Positions 17,119-31,115 of a stretch of 64,000 nt of DNA are shown in pieces. The notes beneath the pieces were generated by a model, which worked only from the letters and a program-made list of their open reading frames with translations, was not told the DNA's origin and made no database searches. Each line of letters begins with the position of its first letter. The stretch's first letter is position 1. Position numbers and translations under genes: made by a program. The stretch is from Promethearchaeota archaeon (GTDB taxonomy: Archaea; Asgardarchaeota; Lokiarchaeia; Sigyniarchaeales; SOKP01): assembly GCA_016840085.1 (NCBI GenBank), contig JAEOTA010000022.1:62001-126000 (forward strand), written 5' to 3'.

Positions 17119-18585
17119 TTAAATGTAAATTTCTTTTCTATCAAGGATAATTCTTACTAACTCTCCCCTATCTGATTTTTTTAACCTTTTTAAATAATTT
17201 TCCAACTGGCCACGTGTATGATAAGGACCACCTTCTCCTAAAACAGTTTCCATAGGATCTATTGTAGATGTTGATTTACCCATCATTTCTTTGTGCCAAG
17301 AATTGAGTAAGCTTAATCCTTTTTGTATAATTTCAGGTTTTTCGTCTGCGAGATTATTAAGCATATGAAAATCTTTTTCATAATCAAAAAGCATAATTTC
17401 AGGAAAATTTTTTAGTCCTGTATGATAGGTCTTGATAAGCGTCCAGTTTTTAAATCTTACAGTCCGCTGACAGCTCCATGCATTCTGACTAATAACAAGA
17501 AATTCTCTTCCATATTTCTCGTTATTATCAATCTTATTTAGGAAACTTTTTCCGTCCCAGATTTCAGGCACTTTTAATCCAACCTCCTCTACAATTGAGG
17601 CAGCTATATCTGTTTGGTATATTAATGAATTTTCTTCCTTATTCCATTTTTTATTTGGCCATTTTATTATCATAGGAACCCTATTAGTTATATGACAAGC
17701 AGTTGCATGATCCCCATAAATATTTAATTCTCCTTGATTTTCGCCATGATCTCCACTAACAATTATTAACATATCATCATAAATACCAAGATTTTTCAGT
17801 ATATTTATAATTTTACCGATATAATCATCAGAATATCTGATTCCAACATCATAACCATCAACCCATTGTTTAAAATCGTCTAAATTTCTTATTTCCTTAA
17901 GGTTTTCTAATCTAGAAAACGATTTAGATGGAATTTGTGATGTAAATCCATGTAGTTCACAGGCAGAATGGGGTCCATAGCTTTTTCTATGATTATTTAT
18001 TATTTCTTGAGTTATCCATAAAGGTGGTGACTCATTCTTAAAAGGATTTCCATAAGACATAGGTGTTCGGTAAGGAGTGTGTGGATCCCAAAAATTTATG
18101 TGTAAAAACCAATTTTTCCTAAGTGCATTTTGATTTAACCATTTTTCTACATAAGGAAAAATTTGATCTGCTCTTTCAAACCCACCCCATCCAGGATTAT
18201 ATATTTCTCTCCATCCAGAATAAAACCAGAAAGCAGAATGTCTTTCAGCATATGGGGAAATTGAGACGGGATAAATTCTTGCTCTTCTAAGTAGACTAAC
18301 CCAGCTTTGGTTTAGAAGTTGATCTTGAAATTCTCGTTTTTTTCCAGTTAATCTTAAATCTGCTGCTGTTCCACCATGCCCTACTATTCCTGTATGTATA
18401 CCAAAACGCCCTGTAAAAAGGGAAGCTCTAGAAGGTAAACAGGGTGCATCTGAAACATAACAATTGGTAAATATAGTACCATCTTTTGCTATGCTATCAA
18501 TATTTGGAGATGTATTTCGATGATAACCATAACATCCTAAATGATCTGGTCTTAATGTATCAATATCAATATAGAGAATTCTCAT
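17119..18585 (-). CDS. Sulfatase
   Basis: The enzyme has the type I sulfatase signature APCLPSRASLFTGR at about residues 48-61. The Cys of C-x-P-S-R is the one converted to formylglycine. DIDTLRPDHLGCYG at the N-terminus and GDHGENQGE in the middle supply metal ligands. It hydrolyses sulfate esters, probably of glycans; there is no signal peptide, so it acts in the cytoplasm. The frame is open to TTG 18603, but ATG 18585 (MRILYIDIDTLRP) is the natural start. It is divergent from a beta-galactosidase with only 80 bases between them, which suggests joint control and a role in sulfated galactan or glycosaminoglycan use. Confidence 0.9.
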   Translation of the reverse strand: MRILYIDIDTLRPDHLGCYGYHRNTSPNIDSIAKDGTIFTNCYVSDAPCLPSRASLFTGRFGIHTGIVGHGGTAADLRLTGKKREFQDQLLNQSWVSLLRRARIYPVSISPYAERHSAFWFYSGWREIYNPGWGGFERADQIFPYVEKWLNQNALRKNWFLHINFWDPHTPYRTPMSYGNPFKNESPPLWITQEIINNHRKSYGPHSACELHGFTSQIPSKSFSRLENLKEIRNLDDFKQWVDGYDVGIRYSDDYIGKIINILKNLGIYDDMLIIVSGDHGENQGELNIYGDHATACHITNRVPMIIKWPNKKWNKEENSLIYQTDIAASIVEEVGLKVPEIWDGKSFLNKIDNNEKYGREFLVISQNAWSCQRTVRFKNWTLIKTYHTGLKNFPEIMLFDYEKDFHMLNNLADEKPEIIQKGLSLLNSWHKEMMGKSTSTIDPMETVLGEGGPYHTRGQLENYLKRLKKSDRGELVRIILDRKEIYI

Positions 18586-18653
18586 GTTCTTAACATAAAG
18601 CAAATTGTTTTTTAAGTTTTTTAGATTTTAATCCACAATTTAAGAATATTTAA

Positions 18654-21821
<3,168 letters not shown>

Positions 21822-21900
21822 TCACTATTTAACAATGTTATTATATTAAATTATATTTACAATTATATTTGGATACTTTTTTAAGGAATTTGGTGTTTAA

Positions 21901-22716
21901 ATGGCTCGTCCTCTATGGTTTGTTAAATTATTAAAAAAAACATTTCCAAATGTAAAATTTATTGCCAAATTGACGAATTTCCCAATCTTAGGCACTATTT
22001 TTGATCATCTCCTTTTTAAAGGCGATGATATTATTTATCTCCCTCAAGATAATGTAATTGATGTTAATAAACCAATAGGAGAATATCAAGAATATGTTTT
22101 GCCATCTCAGGTGTTAGAATATTTTATTAATAAAGCTAACCATCACTGGATCATGAATTTCTGTATTTGTCGGTCAAGCATGAATTGCAAAGACTATCCT
22201 AAAGATTTAGGGTGTTTATTTCTTGGAGATGCTGTTCTTGATATCAATCCGCAATTGGGAAGATTAGCAACTAAAAAAGAAGCCTTAGAGCATTTAAAAA
22301 AATGCAGAGATGCTGGACTAGTTCACATGATTGGGAGAAATAGATTAGATGCGCAGTGGCTTGGAGTTAGCCCAGGAGAAAAACTTTTGAGTATATGTAA
22401 TTGTGATCCATGTTGCTGTCTCTGGCGTGTATCTTCAATACTAGCCCCAAAAATTGGATCTAAGATTAAAAAAATGCCTGGAGTTATAGTGAAAGTAACT
22501 GACAAATGTATTGGATGTGGAACATGTTTAAAAGATATATGTTTTGTTAATGCGATAAGTTTAAAGGATAAACACGCATTTATAAGCGACCAATGTAGAG
22601 GATGTGGTCGATGTGTAAGCATTTGCCCTCAAAATGCAATAGAACTAACAATAGATGATACCCAATATATAAAGAAATCAATACAAGAAATAGATAAAAT
22701 AATAGATGTTACTTAG
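21901..22716 (+). CDS. Ferredoxin-type Fe-S protein with Cys-rich N-terminal domain
   Basis: The C-terminal part (about 200-250) has two 4Fe-4S motifs: CIGCGTCLKDIC, whose last spacing is four residues rather than three, and CRGCGRCVSICP. The middle has further cysteines (ICRSSMNC, LGCLFLG, ICNCDPCCCLW) that could hold another cofactor. The protein belongs to a family of uncharacterised iron-sulfur proteins seen in anaerobes, about 270 residues long. It likely passes electrons between redox enzymes. It follows lacZ by about 80 bases on the same strand but has its own leader. Confidence 0.8.
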   Translation: MARPLWFVKLLKKTFPNVKFIAKLTNFPILGTIFDHLLFKGDDIIYLPQDNVIDVNKPIGEYQEYVLPSQVLEYFINKANHHWIMNFCICRSSMNCKDYPKDLGCLFLGDAVLDINPQLGRLATKKEALEHLKKCRDAGLVHMIGRNRLDAQWLGVSPGEKLLSICNCDPCCCLWRVSSILAPKIGSKIKKMPGVIVKVTDKCIGCGTCLKDICFVNAISLKDKHAFISDQCRGCGRCVSICPQNAIELTIDDTQYIKKSIQEIDKIIDVT

Positions 22717-22795
22717 TAAAATTTATTTAAAAATTAAAATTTGTTTCCTTTTATACAAAAAAGTATATTAGGATAGTTGTATATAAATAAAAGCA

Positions 22796-23104
22796 ATGAA
22801 AAGAGATAAACAAATTTATATTCGCATTACTCTTATTATAATAGGAATCTTAAATCTAATACAAATCCTAATTGCTCTTTTTATTCCAAATTCTCTTTTA
22901 AGTTTGGATTTAGCTGGTGGATTACAAATTATTAATCTCCTCATTATCGATCTACTAATTGCACTTCCCCTATTTATAGTTGCATTTGGCATATTTTCGA
23001 AAAATATTAAAACAAACCTATTCCTCTTATTTAGCGGCATAATTCTTATGATTTTTTACTTTAATTTTACTCTAACACCAAGTATACTAGCACCTTCCTC
23101 ATAA
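22796..23104 (+). CDS. Small membrane protein
   Basis: The 102-residue product has a basic start (MKRDKQIYIR) and three hydrophobic segments at about 11-31, 45-67 and 72-95. No family is recognised. The ATG is close after an AT-rich stretch. It follows the ferredoxin-type gene by 79 bases and is convergent with the acyl-CoA synthetase gene. Confidence 0.6.
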   Translation: MKRDKQIYIRITLIIIGILNLIQILIALFIPNSLLSLDLAGGLQIINLLIIDLLIALPLFIVAFGIFSKNIKTNLFLLFSGIILMIFYFNFTLTPSILAPSS

Positions 23105-23234
23105 TGAAAAAGACTTCTTGTAGGAGTTTACTATAACTAATGTGTATCAATTACAATTTATTAAATTGCAAAATCCTAAAAAAATTAAGAAATACAAAAT
23201 AACAGAAGTTTCTTAAAAATAATAAATCCGTTTT

Positions 23235-24674
23235 TTACTCCCAAAAGATATTTTTTAGTTTTAAATTATCTACTCGAGTTCTTTCTTTTAATGCGGATAC
23301 TGCTTGAACACTTTCTTTAATTGAATGAAAAACAGGTATATTCGCAAGTTCTAATGATTCTATTATCAAGGAATATTTTGGAACATATGGAACAAAACAT
23401 ACAACTGGTTTATTTTTAGATGCAATAATATTTGCAATTCTTCTTCCAATTTGAAAGGATATATTCGGGGGATAAGGAAGTAAAAGCAAAATGATGCATT
23501 CGATTCTTTCTATATCAGATAAATATCTAATAATGTTCTCAATATCAGTATCTAATACAGAGCCTGTTAAATCAATAGGGTTATTAAAGGATGCAATTTC
23601 TGCAGCGATAGGATTCATAAGATTTTTTAATTTTCTCTTTTCTTGTTGTGAAAATCGAACAGCATTCAAACCATATTTTTTTAATATGTCAGATGCTAAC
23701 ACAGCATGCCCTCCAGAAACAGACACGATTGCTACATCTCCAAATGTTATAACATTATCACCGAATGGGTTTCTTCGATGGGATAATACATCATATACTT
23801 TTAAACAAGTTAGTAATTCTCGTTCTGAATGCGGTTGAATAATATAATGTTGTCTTAAAGCATCATAAATAATTTTGTAATCTCCTGCTAAACTTGCTGT
23901 ATGTGATTGAGTTGCAATTTTTCCTTCTCTTGTTTTTCCTCCAAAAAATACTATTACTGTATCTTCTGATTCTTTTGCTAATTGCAAAAACTTTCTTGCT
24001 CTCCCTTCTTTAAAACCCTCTAAATAAAAGGCTATATTTGATGTTTCTGGATCCACACGGCTAAAGTATTCTAAAAGCATCACCTCATCCACAACAGCCC
24101 TATTGCCAATTGAAACTGCAGTGGATACACCGATATTTCTTTCATTGAATTTTACAAAAAATTGATCAACCAAGACCCCTCCACTTTGGCTTATAAGCGC
24201 TACAGAGCCTTTTGGTGGTCTTGTAATACGTTCTGTCGGTAGAAATATTGTATCTACAATTGGTGGTGCATATACCCCGAGACAGTTTGGGCCTAATACT
24301 GCAATATCGTTTTCAAATGCGATTTTTTCAAGTTTTTCTTGTCTTTTTTTACCTTTCCCGCCAATTTCAGCGAATCCCCCTCCAATGATTACACTTGAAG
24401 GTATTCCCAGATCTGCACATTCTTGAATGTATTCTATAGTATCATCTGGTCCAACTGCGATAATTAAAAGATCTGGAATTTCAGGAAGGCGTTCTAACCG
24501 TTCATATAATTTTATTCCCTCAATTTCTCCTCCTGTTGGATAAATTCCATAAACTTTCACATTCATCTCGTATTGATTTTTTAATAGAACTATCCTACCG
24601 GGTGATAAAGGATTCTTTTTCGAAATTCCTACAACTGCTATTGATTTCGGTTTAAATAATTTCTCTAAATCCAT
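23235..24674 (-). CDS. acdA: ADP-forming acyl-CoA synthetase, alpha subunit
   Basis: The product has the CoA-binding Rossmann domain at the start (LFKPKSIAVVGISKKNPLSP), a middle domain with ALISQSGG, and the phosphorylatable His in TQSHTASLAG at about residues 250-260. These enzymes convert acyl-CoA, ADP and phosphate to acid, CoA and ATP and generate ATP during fermentation. About 480 residues fits the separate alpha subunit; the ATP-grasp beta subunit is not in the window. TTG 24683 is in frame, but ATG 24674 is preferred. The acyl group is unknown; acetyl and aryl-acetyl are common. Confidence 0.85.
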   Translation of the reverse strand: MDLEKLFKPKSIAVVGISKKNPLSPGRIVLLKNQYEMNVKVYGIYPTGGEIEGIKLYERLERLPEIPDLLIIAVGPDDTIEYIQECADLGIPSSVIIGGGFAEIGGKGKKRQEKLEKIAFENDIAVLGPNCLGVYAPPIVDTIFLPTERITRPPKGSVALISQSGGVLVDQFFVKFNERNIGVSTAVSIGNRAVVDEVMLLEYFSRVDPETSNIAFYLEGFKEGRARKFLQLAKESEDTVIVFFGGKTREGKIATQSHTASLAGDYKIIYDALRQHYIIQPHSERELLTCLKVYDVLSHRRNPFGDNVITFGDVAIVSVSGGHAVLASDILKKYGLNAVRFSQQEKRKLKNLMNPIAAEIASFNNPIDLTGSVLDTDIENIIRYLSDIERIECIILLLLPYPPNISFQIGRRIANIIASKNKPVVCFVPYVPKYSLIIESLELANIPVFHSIKESVQAVSALKERTRVDNLKLKNIFWE

Positions 24675-24870
24675 GTTAACCAAAATAATATATGGTTTTC
24701 ATTATTGTATATTTGTTAAAAATTTAAGTCATATATATTTTTATTTTAAGTTAGATTAGAAATAGAACTTTAATATAAGAAAATGTTTTAGATTAAGAAA
24801 AAAAATGTAGTTAAATTTTTATTAGGAAAAAATAAATAATATCAATTTAAAAAAAATAAATTTGATTTAT

Positions 24871-26271
24871 ATGAGTATTATAGAAAAAAAAGATGAGAGA
24901 GAAAAATTTTCCTATAAAAGGAGTATTTCTTATGGTGTCGGTCAATTATCAGATATAACTGCTTATCAAACATTCACATTCTTAGTATTTACATTTTACT
25001 ATGCTGTTATTGGAATTAATATTATTTCAATTATGGTAGCATTTATAATATGGGCGTTATGGAATAGTTTTAACGATTCTCTAATAGGGTTTGTTTCTGA
25101 TAGGACCCATACGAAATGGGGTAGACGTATGCCATGGATAATGATCTCACTAGCTCCATTAGCGTTAGTTGTTTTTCTTTTATTTACACCGCCTATTTCG
25201 ATTGGTATAACTAATGAGATTGCAAATTTTGTGTATTTTATGATAATTATTGTAATTTTTGAATTGTTTTTTACGATCTATGATTTAAATTTTACAGCTT
25301 TATTTCCAGAGCTTTTTATAACTGTCGAAGAGAGAACAAAAGGTAATAATATTAGACAGATTTTTGCGATATTAGGGTTAATTATGGCATTTGTCTTACC
25401 AGGATTATTTATTTCGGATTATTCAGATCCTGCATCACTAAGAGAATACCAAATTTTTGGGATTATCGTTGCTATAATAATCATTATCCCCGGACTTATC
25501 TTTTTGAAATTTTCTCCAAGAGAGAAAGCAGAATTTCGAGAAGATTATAAAAATGCTCCAAATTTTATTGAATCTGTTAAAATCTGCGTAAAAAATAAGT
25601 CTTTTGCTTGGTATATCCCTGCTGAAGTTGCAAATTGGTTTGTTTATGGTATGCTACCTGCAATTGTACCTCTATATGGGAAATATGTCTTAAATATTAC
25701 AGATACATTGCTTTTATCTTTATTATTAGGAATTGCTTTTATCTCCGCGGCTATTTTTATGACAATATTATGGAAACCTTTGGTCCAAAAAATTGGTCCA
25801 AGAAAATCTTGGTTGATATCAATGTCAATCTGGGCAATAATACTATTTTTCCTTATGGTAATTGGAGATCCAATCTCTGGAATGATAGTATTTTTTCTGA
25901 TGGGTATTGGCTTGTCTGGTTCCTTATACATTATTGATATAATCATTTCTGATATTATTGATGAGGATGAAGTTAATACAGGAACTCGTAGAGAAGGTGC
26001 ATATTATGGAGTCAATATGTTCCTTATGCATTTATCCACTGTAGTAGTGTTTTTAGTTATTGGTCCAGTATTTCTCATCTCTAATTGGTATGAATTTAAT
26101 CCTGCTGACGTTCCAATTTCAAGTCTCCGAATTTTAATTTCAATCTTTCCGATAATTGCGTTGCTAATTGGTATTTTTGTTATCTACAAATATCCTTTAG
26201 ATGGGGCACGATTAAAAAAAGTTAAGGAACAATGTGAAAAATTGCACAAAGAAAAGAAATCAAAATTATAA
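24871..26271 (+). CDS. GPH-family sugar:cation symporter (first copy)
   Basis: This is a twelve-helix transporter of the MFS/GPH (MelB-like) type. The loop after helix 2 has SDRTHTKWGRRMPW, and the middle loop has DEDEVNTGTRREGAYYGVN, both diagnostic. It imports sugars or glycosides with Na+ or H+. ATG 24871 is preferred to TTG 24862. The next gene is a full paralogue in the same orientation, so the pair arose by tandem duplication. With the galactosidase and sulfatase nearby, galactosides are likely substrates, though this is inferred from position. Confidence 0.88.
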   Translation: MSIIEKKDEREKFSYKRSISYGVGQLSDITAYQTFTFLVFTFYYAVIGINIISIMVAFIIWALWNSFNDSLIGFVSDRTHTKWGRRMPWIMISLAPLALVVFLLFTPPISIGITNEIANFVYFMIIIVIFELFFTIYDLNFTALFPELFITVEERTKGNNIRQIFAILGLIMAFVLPGLFISDYSDPASLREYQIFGIIVAIIIIIPGLIFLKFSPREKAEFREDYKNAPNFIESVKICVKNKSFAWYIPAEVANWFVYGMLPAIVPLYGKYVLNITDTLLLSLLLGIAFISAAIFMTILWKPLVQKIGPRKSWLISMSIWAIILFFLMVIGDPISGMIVFFLMGIGLSGSLYIIDIIISDIIDEDEVNTGTRREGAYYGVNMFLMHLSTVVVFLVIGPVFLISNWYEFNPADVPISSLRILISIFPIIALLIGIFVIYKYPLDGARLKKVKEQCEKLHKEKKSKL

Positions 26272-26547
26272 TTCTATATTCCTTTTTCTAATATATTTTA
26301 ACACGTTTGCCACTTTTAGTCTAATTAGCTAGAATCTTAAAGATATATTTATCTTTCTTTTTACATACAAATCTATATTATCTTATCGAAAATAAAATGA
26401 ATAAATCCACAAATTAAGTATTTTATTTTGATTTCCTAGGTTTATTTAAGATTAATATATTTATTAGGAAAGAAAGAGAAATATTATCAATTTAAAATTA
26501 TATCAAAATTTTAAATATTAAAAAAATATTAAGAGAAAGAAATAATT

Positions 26548-27957
26548 ATGACTGAACAGAGAAATCAAACAGAAGAAGAATTTAGCTTAATAACTGCTGT
26601 AAAGTTTGGTACTGGCCAACTTTCGGATATAGTTGCGTATCAAACATTCTTTTTTTGGATATTTACATTCTATTATACAATTGTAATCCAGAATACAACA
26701 CTTATTGCCATAGCTTTTATAATTTGGAGTGTTTGGAATGCTTTTAATGATCCAATCTTAGGATATTTATCAGATCGTACTCATACTAGATGGGGTCGAA
26801 GAATTCCCTGGATTATCGCTGCGATTGGACCATTATCCTTAATTATGTTTTTATTATTCAGTCCTCCTAAAACTTTTGGCATAGATTCAATATTAGTAAA
26901 TTTCATCTACTTCTTTATAATTATTATTGTTTTTGAACTATTTTATACAATGTTTTCAATAAATCAAACAAGTCTTTTTCCAGAACAGTTCATTAATGAA
27001 GGCGTAAGGGGGAAAGTTAATACTGTGAAACAAATATTTTCTGTACTCGGATTAATAGTTGCAGCTATTTTACCCTCCCTTTTCATGGAAGACCCCATGG
27101 TTGAGGAATCATTGCCTAATTGGTCTATATTTGGAATTTTTCTTGCTGCTTTAACATTTGTTTTTGGGTTTTTCTTTATAAAATGGGGGGCAAAAGAAAA
27201 AAAAGAATTTAGAGAGGATTATAAGGAAGCTCCAAAAATATTTGAGGCAATAAAGTTATGTGTTAAAAGTAAAAGCTTTAGGTGGTACATTCCTGCAGAA
27301 ATCGCGAATTGGTTTGTTTATGGAATGCTTCCAACAATAATCCCCCTCTATGGAAGATACGTTTTAGGGATTGAAGCAGGTTCTATGGAATTATCAATAC
27401 TACTAGGAATTGGTTTTATTTCTGCAGCAATATTTATAAATTTCTGGAGATGGGTGGCTAAAAAGATAGGTCCAAGAAAAGCTTGGATGGCTTCATTGTC
27501 CGCTTGGATATTAACATTATTACCTTTCCTATTTATTAGCTCATTCGAAGAAGGATTAATTTTCTTCTTTATAATGGGTATTGGATTAGCGGGATCAATG
27601 GTTCTTATAGATTTGATTGTTTCTGACATTATAGATGAAGATGAAGTTAATACAGGGACTCGTAGAGAAGGTGCATATTATGGTGTAAATGCCCTATTTT
27701 TACGCTTTTCTACGGTATTTGTATTTATTGCTGTAGGGGTTGTTTTTGCAGGTTTTGGATGGGAAGAGTATGATCCATTAATTAATGACCCAGATGCACT
27801 AGTTATTGCTCTAAAGATTTTGATGGTTGCCTTACCCGCAATTGCAATAGCAATAGGAATAATATCACTTTACAAGTATCCACTAGACGGAGAAAAATTA
27901 AAACAAGTGAAAGAAAAGCTAAAGCAAATTCATCAGGAAAAGAAAATAAAAGTATAA
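26548..27957 (+). CDS. GPH-family sugar:cation symporter (second copy)
   Basis: This is a paralogue of the preceding gene with the same length and the same key loops (SDRTHTRWGRRIPW; DEDEVNTGTRREGAYYGVN). Differences are concentrated in the N-terminus, some helices and the C-terminal half, as expected for changed substrate choice. AAGAGAAAG precedes the ATG. A 276-base AT-rich gap with its own promoter-like sequence separates it from the first copy, so the two may be expressed separately. Confidence 0.88.
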   Translation: MTEQRNQTEEEFSLITAVKFGTGQLSDIVAYQTFFFWIFTFYYTIVIQNTTLIAIAFIIWSVWNAFNDPILGYLSDRTHTRWGRRIPWIIAAIGPLSLIMFLLFSPPKTFGIDSILVNFIYFFIIIIVFELFYTMFSINQTSLFPEQFINEGVRGKVNTVKQIFSVLGLIVAAILPSLFMEDPMVEESLPNWSIFGIFLAALTFVFGFFFIKWGAKEKKEFREDYKEAPKIFEAIKLCVKSKSFRWYIPAEIANWFVYGMLPTIIPLYGRYVLGIEAGSMELSILLGIGFISAAIFINFWRWVAKKIGPRKAWMASLSAWILTLLPFLFISSFEEGLIFFFIMGIGLAGSMVLIDLIVSDIIDEDEVNTGTRREGAYYGVNALFLRFSTVFVFIAVGVVFAGFGWEEYDPLINDPDALVIALKILMVALPAIAIAIGIISLYKYPLDGEKLKQVKEKLKQIHQEKKIKV

Positions 27958-28060
27958 TTTTTCATTCTTTTTTTTTATATATGATTGTAAAATACGAAAT
28001 TGTAAAAAATTATTGAAAATAGTATAATTGTTAGAAGTGAAGTTATTGGTACGAATAATT

Positions 28061-29371
28061 TTAAGTTTTTAATTTCTTTAATTTAGCCACTCCACCGCGT
28101 ATTCTTGATAGAATTTCATCAAGTTCTCGTTTTTGAACAACTAAAGGAGGTAAAATTTTGAGAGTATCTTTTTTATTATGGCAATAATCAAGAAGAACTC
28201 CTTCTTTAATGATAGATAACATACCTAACTGGCTATCATCCTCTTTGTAGAATTCTACACCCCACATTAGACCTCTCCCTCTTACATCCTTAATCAAATC
28301 AGGAAATTCATTTTTTATCTTTTCTAATCCTTTCTGGAAAACAGCTCCCATCTCCTTAACATGAGCTAAAAACTTAGGATCTGATTGGATTTCTAACATT
28401 TCTGAAGCGATTGCACATCCGATATCAGAACCACCAGTAGTCGAGATTTGTATAAACGGTTCATCTTTATATACAGCTTTTTCAATAAAAGGTCTGTAAC
28501 TACAGACGGAAAGGGGATAAATTCCCGCACTCATTCCTTTTCCTAATACTATAAAATCAGGAACAACTTTTTCATTTGGATATAATCCTCCATAAACAGC
28601 CCATAATTCCCCCGTTCTACCAAGCCCTGCTTGAACTTCATCTATAATCATCATTGTACCTGTATCATCACAAATCTCTCTTACTTCCGCAAAATATCCC
28701 TCAGGAGCAATTAATATACCCGCTGTCGCTGGAATCGTTTCCAATATTACACACGCAATCTTATTTGTTACTGCTTTTCTCAATGCATTAATATCACCAA
28801 AAGGAATTTGTTTAAATTCTGGAAGATTCCATAGAAAAATATCTCTGAAATCTGGATCTCCTGTCGCTAAAGCAAAACCAGTATGTCCATGATAACCACC
28901 TATAGCAGACACACATCCTTTTCTTTTTGTAACAGCTCTCGAAAACTTAATCGCACAATCTATTGCTTCTCCTCCACTAACTCCAAATGTAGTTTTACTA
29001 ATATCACCCGGCATTAAATCTGCTAATTTTTTTCCTAAAAGAGCTCTTTGCTCAGATAATAGAATATGATCACCTAAATCTAATCCACCATCTAACGCAT
29101 CTTTAAGAATTTGAAGTATTCGTGGATTTCGATGACCTAAATTAAATACTCCTCCAGAAGTACGACAATTATATAATTCTAAGGGAGGTTCACCCACTCT
29201 TGAACCTTCTAACGTTTTTAATTTGACACCCTCTCTTTCACCTGGAATAAAACCTAATCCAAAACCCTTGAAAAATCGTACTTTTGGAGCATTCACATAT
29301 TTTGAATATAATTTTAGTAATTCTTTCTGAGATAAAGTTCCAATAAATTTGTTTTTATGGTTTTCATTCAT
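28061..29371 (-). CDS. Class III PLP-dependent aminotransferase
   Basis: The 436-residue protein has the fold-type I class III pattern: a glycine-rich cofactor loop (FGVSGGEAIDCAIKF), IIDEVQAGLGRTG with the Asp that binds pyridine nitrogen, and the PLP-binding Lys in VLGKGMSAGIYPLS. The class includes acetylornithine, ornithine, 4-aminobutyrate and glutamate-semialdehyde enzymes; the exact substrate cannot be decided. It is cytoplasmic. It stands alone between the transporters and the propeller proteins, convergent with the second transporter. Confidence 0.87.
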   Translation of the reverse strand: MNENHKNKFIGTLSQKELLKLYSKYVNAPKVRFFKGFGLGFIPGEREGVKLKTLEGSRVGEPPLELYNCRTSGGVFNLGHRNPRILQILKDALDGGLDLGDHILLSEQRALLGKKLADLMPGDISKTTFGVSGGEAIDCAIKFSRAVTKRKGCVSAIGGYHGHTGFALATGDPDFRDIFLWNLPEFKQIPFGDINALRKAVTNKIACVILETIPATAGILIAPEGYFAEVREICDDTGTMMIIDEVQAGLGRTGELWAVYGGLYPNEKVVPDFIVLGKGMSAGIYPLSVCSYRPFIEKAVYKDEPFIQISTTGGSDIGCAIASEMLEIQSDPKFLAHVKEMGAVFQKGLEKIKNEFPDLIKDVRGRGLMWGVEFYKEDDSQLGMLSIIKEGVLLDYCHNKKDTLKILPPLVVQKRELDEILSRIRGGVAKLKKLKT

Positions 29372-29495
29372 GATTGATATTTAAAACTCAAAAATATATT
29401 AAAATTTGCTTATATCATTTTTGAAAATAATTCTATATAAATTTTTAAATATCTAATTATCTAATCTTAAAATATTCTAACAAAATTTAATTAAA

Positions 29496-31115
29496 ATGAA
29501 AATGAAAACTTATAAACAATTTTTTATATCAATTATAATTTTTTGTTTTGCTTTAAATCTCATACTAGCAAATTCTTTTATATTCAACCATTTAGGCAAA
29601 ATTGACACACAAAGAGATTTTCCTAAGTCAGCTACTATTCCAGAACTAAATGATGAATGGTATGTTACATGGAGTAGTCACAGCTATTATGGAGAAGGAG
29701 CTCATGATGTAGCAATAGATTCCTCAGGCGATATATATATAGCAGGCTATACATTTGGTATTGGTGCGGGTCATGCGGATTTAGCATTAGTTAAATTTGA
29801 TAAAAATGGGGGATTATTATGGAATTTAACATATGGATATCCAGAACAAGATCGTGCTCGCGCTGTTGCTGTAGATTCTGATGATTGTGTTTATATGGCA
29901 GGATTTACTGACACGATTATGGGATTTGATAAGGATCATGATTTTTGTATAGCAAAGTATTATAAAAATGGTACTCAAGCATGGAACTCAACATGGGGAT
30001 CATATCTCAGCGAAGAAGCCTATGATATGGTAATTGACTCATCAGATAATATCTATATTGCAGGGTTTAGATATGTTGAACCAAATGATTTTTGTTTTGT
30101 CAAATATGATAAATCTGGACATGATCAGATGGGTAGAGTGTGGGCTTCTGCGGGTTGGGATCAGTGTTATGGTATAGCTGTAGATTCAAAAGGAAATATT
30201 TATTTAGCAGGAGATAAATATGGCGGAGATTCTTTAGGTTATGATATGTGCTTAGTAAAATATAACAGTAGCGGTGATTTCCAATGGTATCAATTATGGG
30301 GTGGTATTGGCTATGAAAGTGGTAAAGCAATTGCAATAGATAGCTCAGATAATATATACCTTGCGGGAGTCACAACTACGTTTAGTGAAGCAAAAGGAGA
30401 TATATGTCTAGTAAAATATAATTCTGGAGGTACTCAACTGTGGAATACTACGTGGGGTGGAGATGAGGAAGAGGTGGTGTCAGATATTGTATTAGATTCT
30501 TCGGGGAATGTTTATCTGGTCGGAAATACAGATCTTGATGGAGATGAATTTACTTCAGTTACTGTAGCAAAATTCAACAATCTTGGCCAATTACAATGGT
30601 ATGATTTATGGGAAGAAGGATGGGCGTACGATTTACAAGGAATCGCATTGGATTCTTCTGGAGACGCTTTCATCGCTAATGATTTTAATGGAATGACTTT
30701 AGTAAAATTTAGCTCAGTTCCGAAGATTGTAATTAAATCCCCTAAAGTAAATGGGACATATAATTCGATTGCCCCAAACTTTACATTATCTATTTCAGAA
30801 CCTGATTTAGATAAAACATGGTATACTCTTGACGAAGGTATTACAAATATTACATTTACGGGATTGAAAGGGCAAATTAATCAAGCTGAATGGGATAAAT
30901 TTGGAAATGGCAGTACCGTTAATATTCGATTTTACGCACAAGATACATTTGATTATATAGGTTCTGCTAATGTAACTGTTATAAAGGAAACTACCGCTGG
31001 AGGAAAAAAGTCACCAATTATTCCAAGTTATCATATTTTTATAATTATTGGGATTATTGGAACAATTTCTATAATCATAACTCGGAGGTTAAAAAAATAT
31101 GAAATCCAAAGTTAA
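29496..31115 (+). CDS. Membrane-anchored beta-propeller protein (SBBP repeats)
   Basis: The 539-residue surface protein has an N-terminal signal peptide (basic start, then FFISIIIFCFALNLILA). Seven repeats of the SBBP type follow, each with a core like DSSGDIYIAGY and a following LVKFDKNG-x-x-W (about residues 75-410), so a seven-bladed propeller is expected. An Ig-like domain comes next. It ends in one transmembrane helix (YHIFIIIGIIGTISIII) with a basic tail. It probably binds ligands or other cells outside. Its end overlaps the next gene, of the same architecture, by 17 bases. Confidence 0.85.
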   Translation: MKMKTYKQFFISIIIFCFALNLILANSFIFNHLGKIDTQRDFPKSATIPELNDEWYVTWSSHSYYGEGAHDVAIDSSGDIYIAGYTFGIGAGHADLALVKFDKNGGLLWNLTYGYPEQDRARAVAVDSDDCVYMAGFTDTIMGFDKDHDFCIAKYYKNGTQAWNSTWGSYLSEEAYDMVIDSSDNIYIAGFRYVEPNDFCFVKYDKSGHDQMGRVWASAGWDQCYGIAVDSKGNIYLAGDKYGGDSLGYDMCLVKYNSSGDFQWYQLWGGIGYESGKAIAIDSSDNIYLAGVTTTFSEAKGDICLVKYNSGGTQLWNTTWGGDEEEVVSDIVLDSSGNVYLVGNTDLDGDEFTSVTVAKFNNLGQLQWYDLWEEGWAYDLQGIALDSSGDAFIANDFNGMTLVKFSSVPKIVIKSPKVNGTYNSIAPNFTLSISEPDLDKTWYTLDEGITNITFTGLKGQINQAEWDKFGNGSTVNIRFYAQDTFDYIGSANVTVIKETTAGGKKSPIIPSYHIFIIIGIIGTISIIITRRLKKYEIQS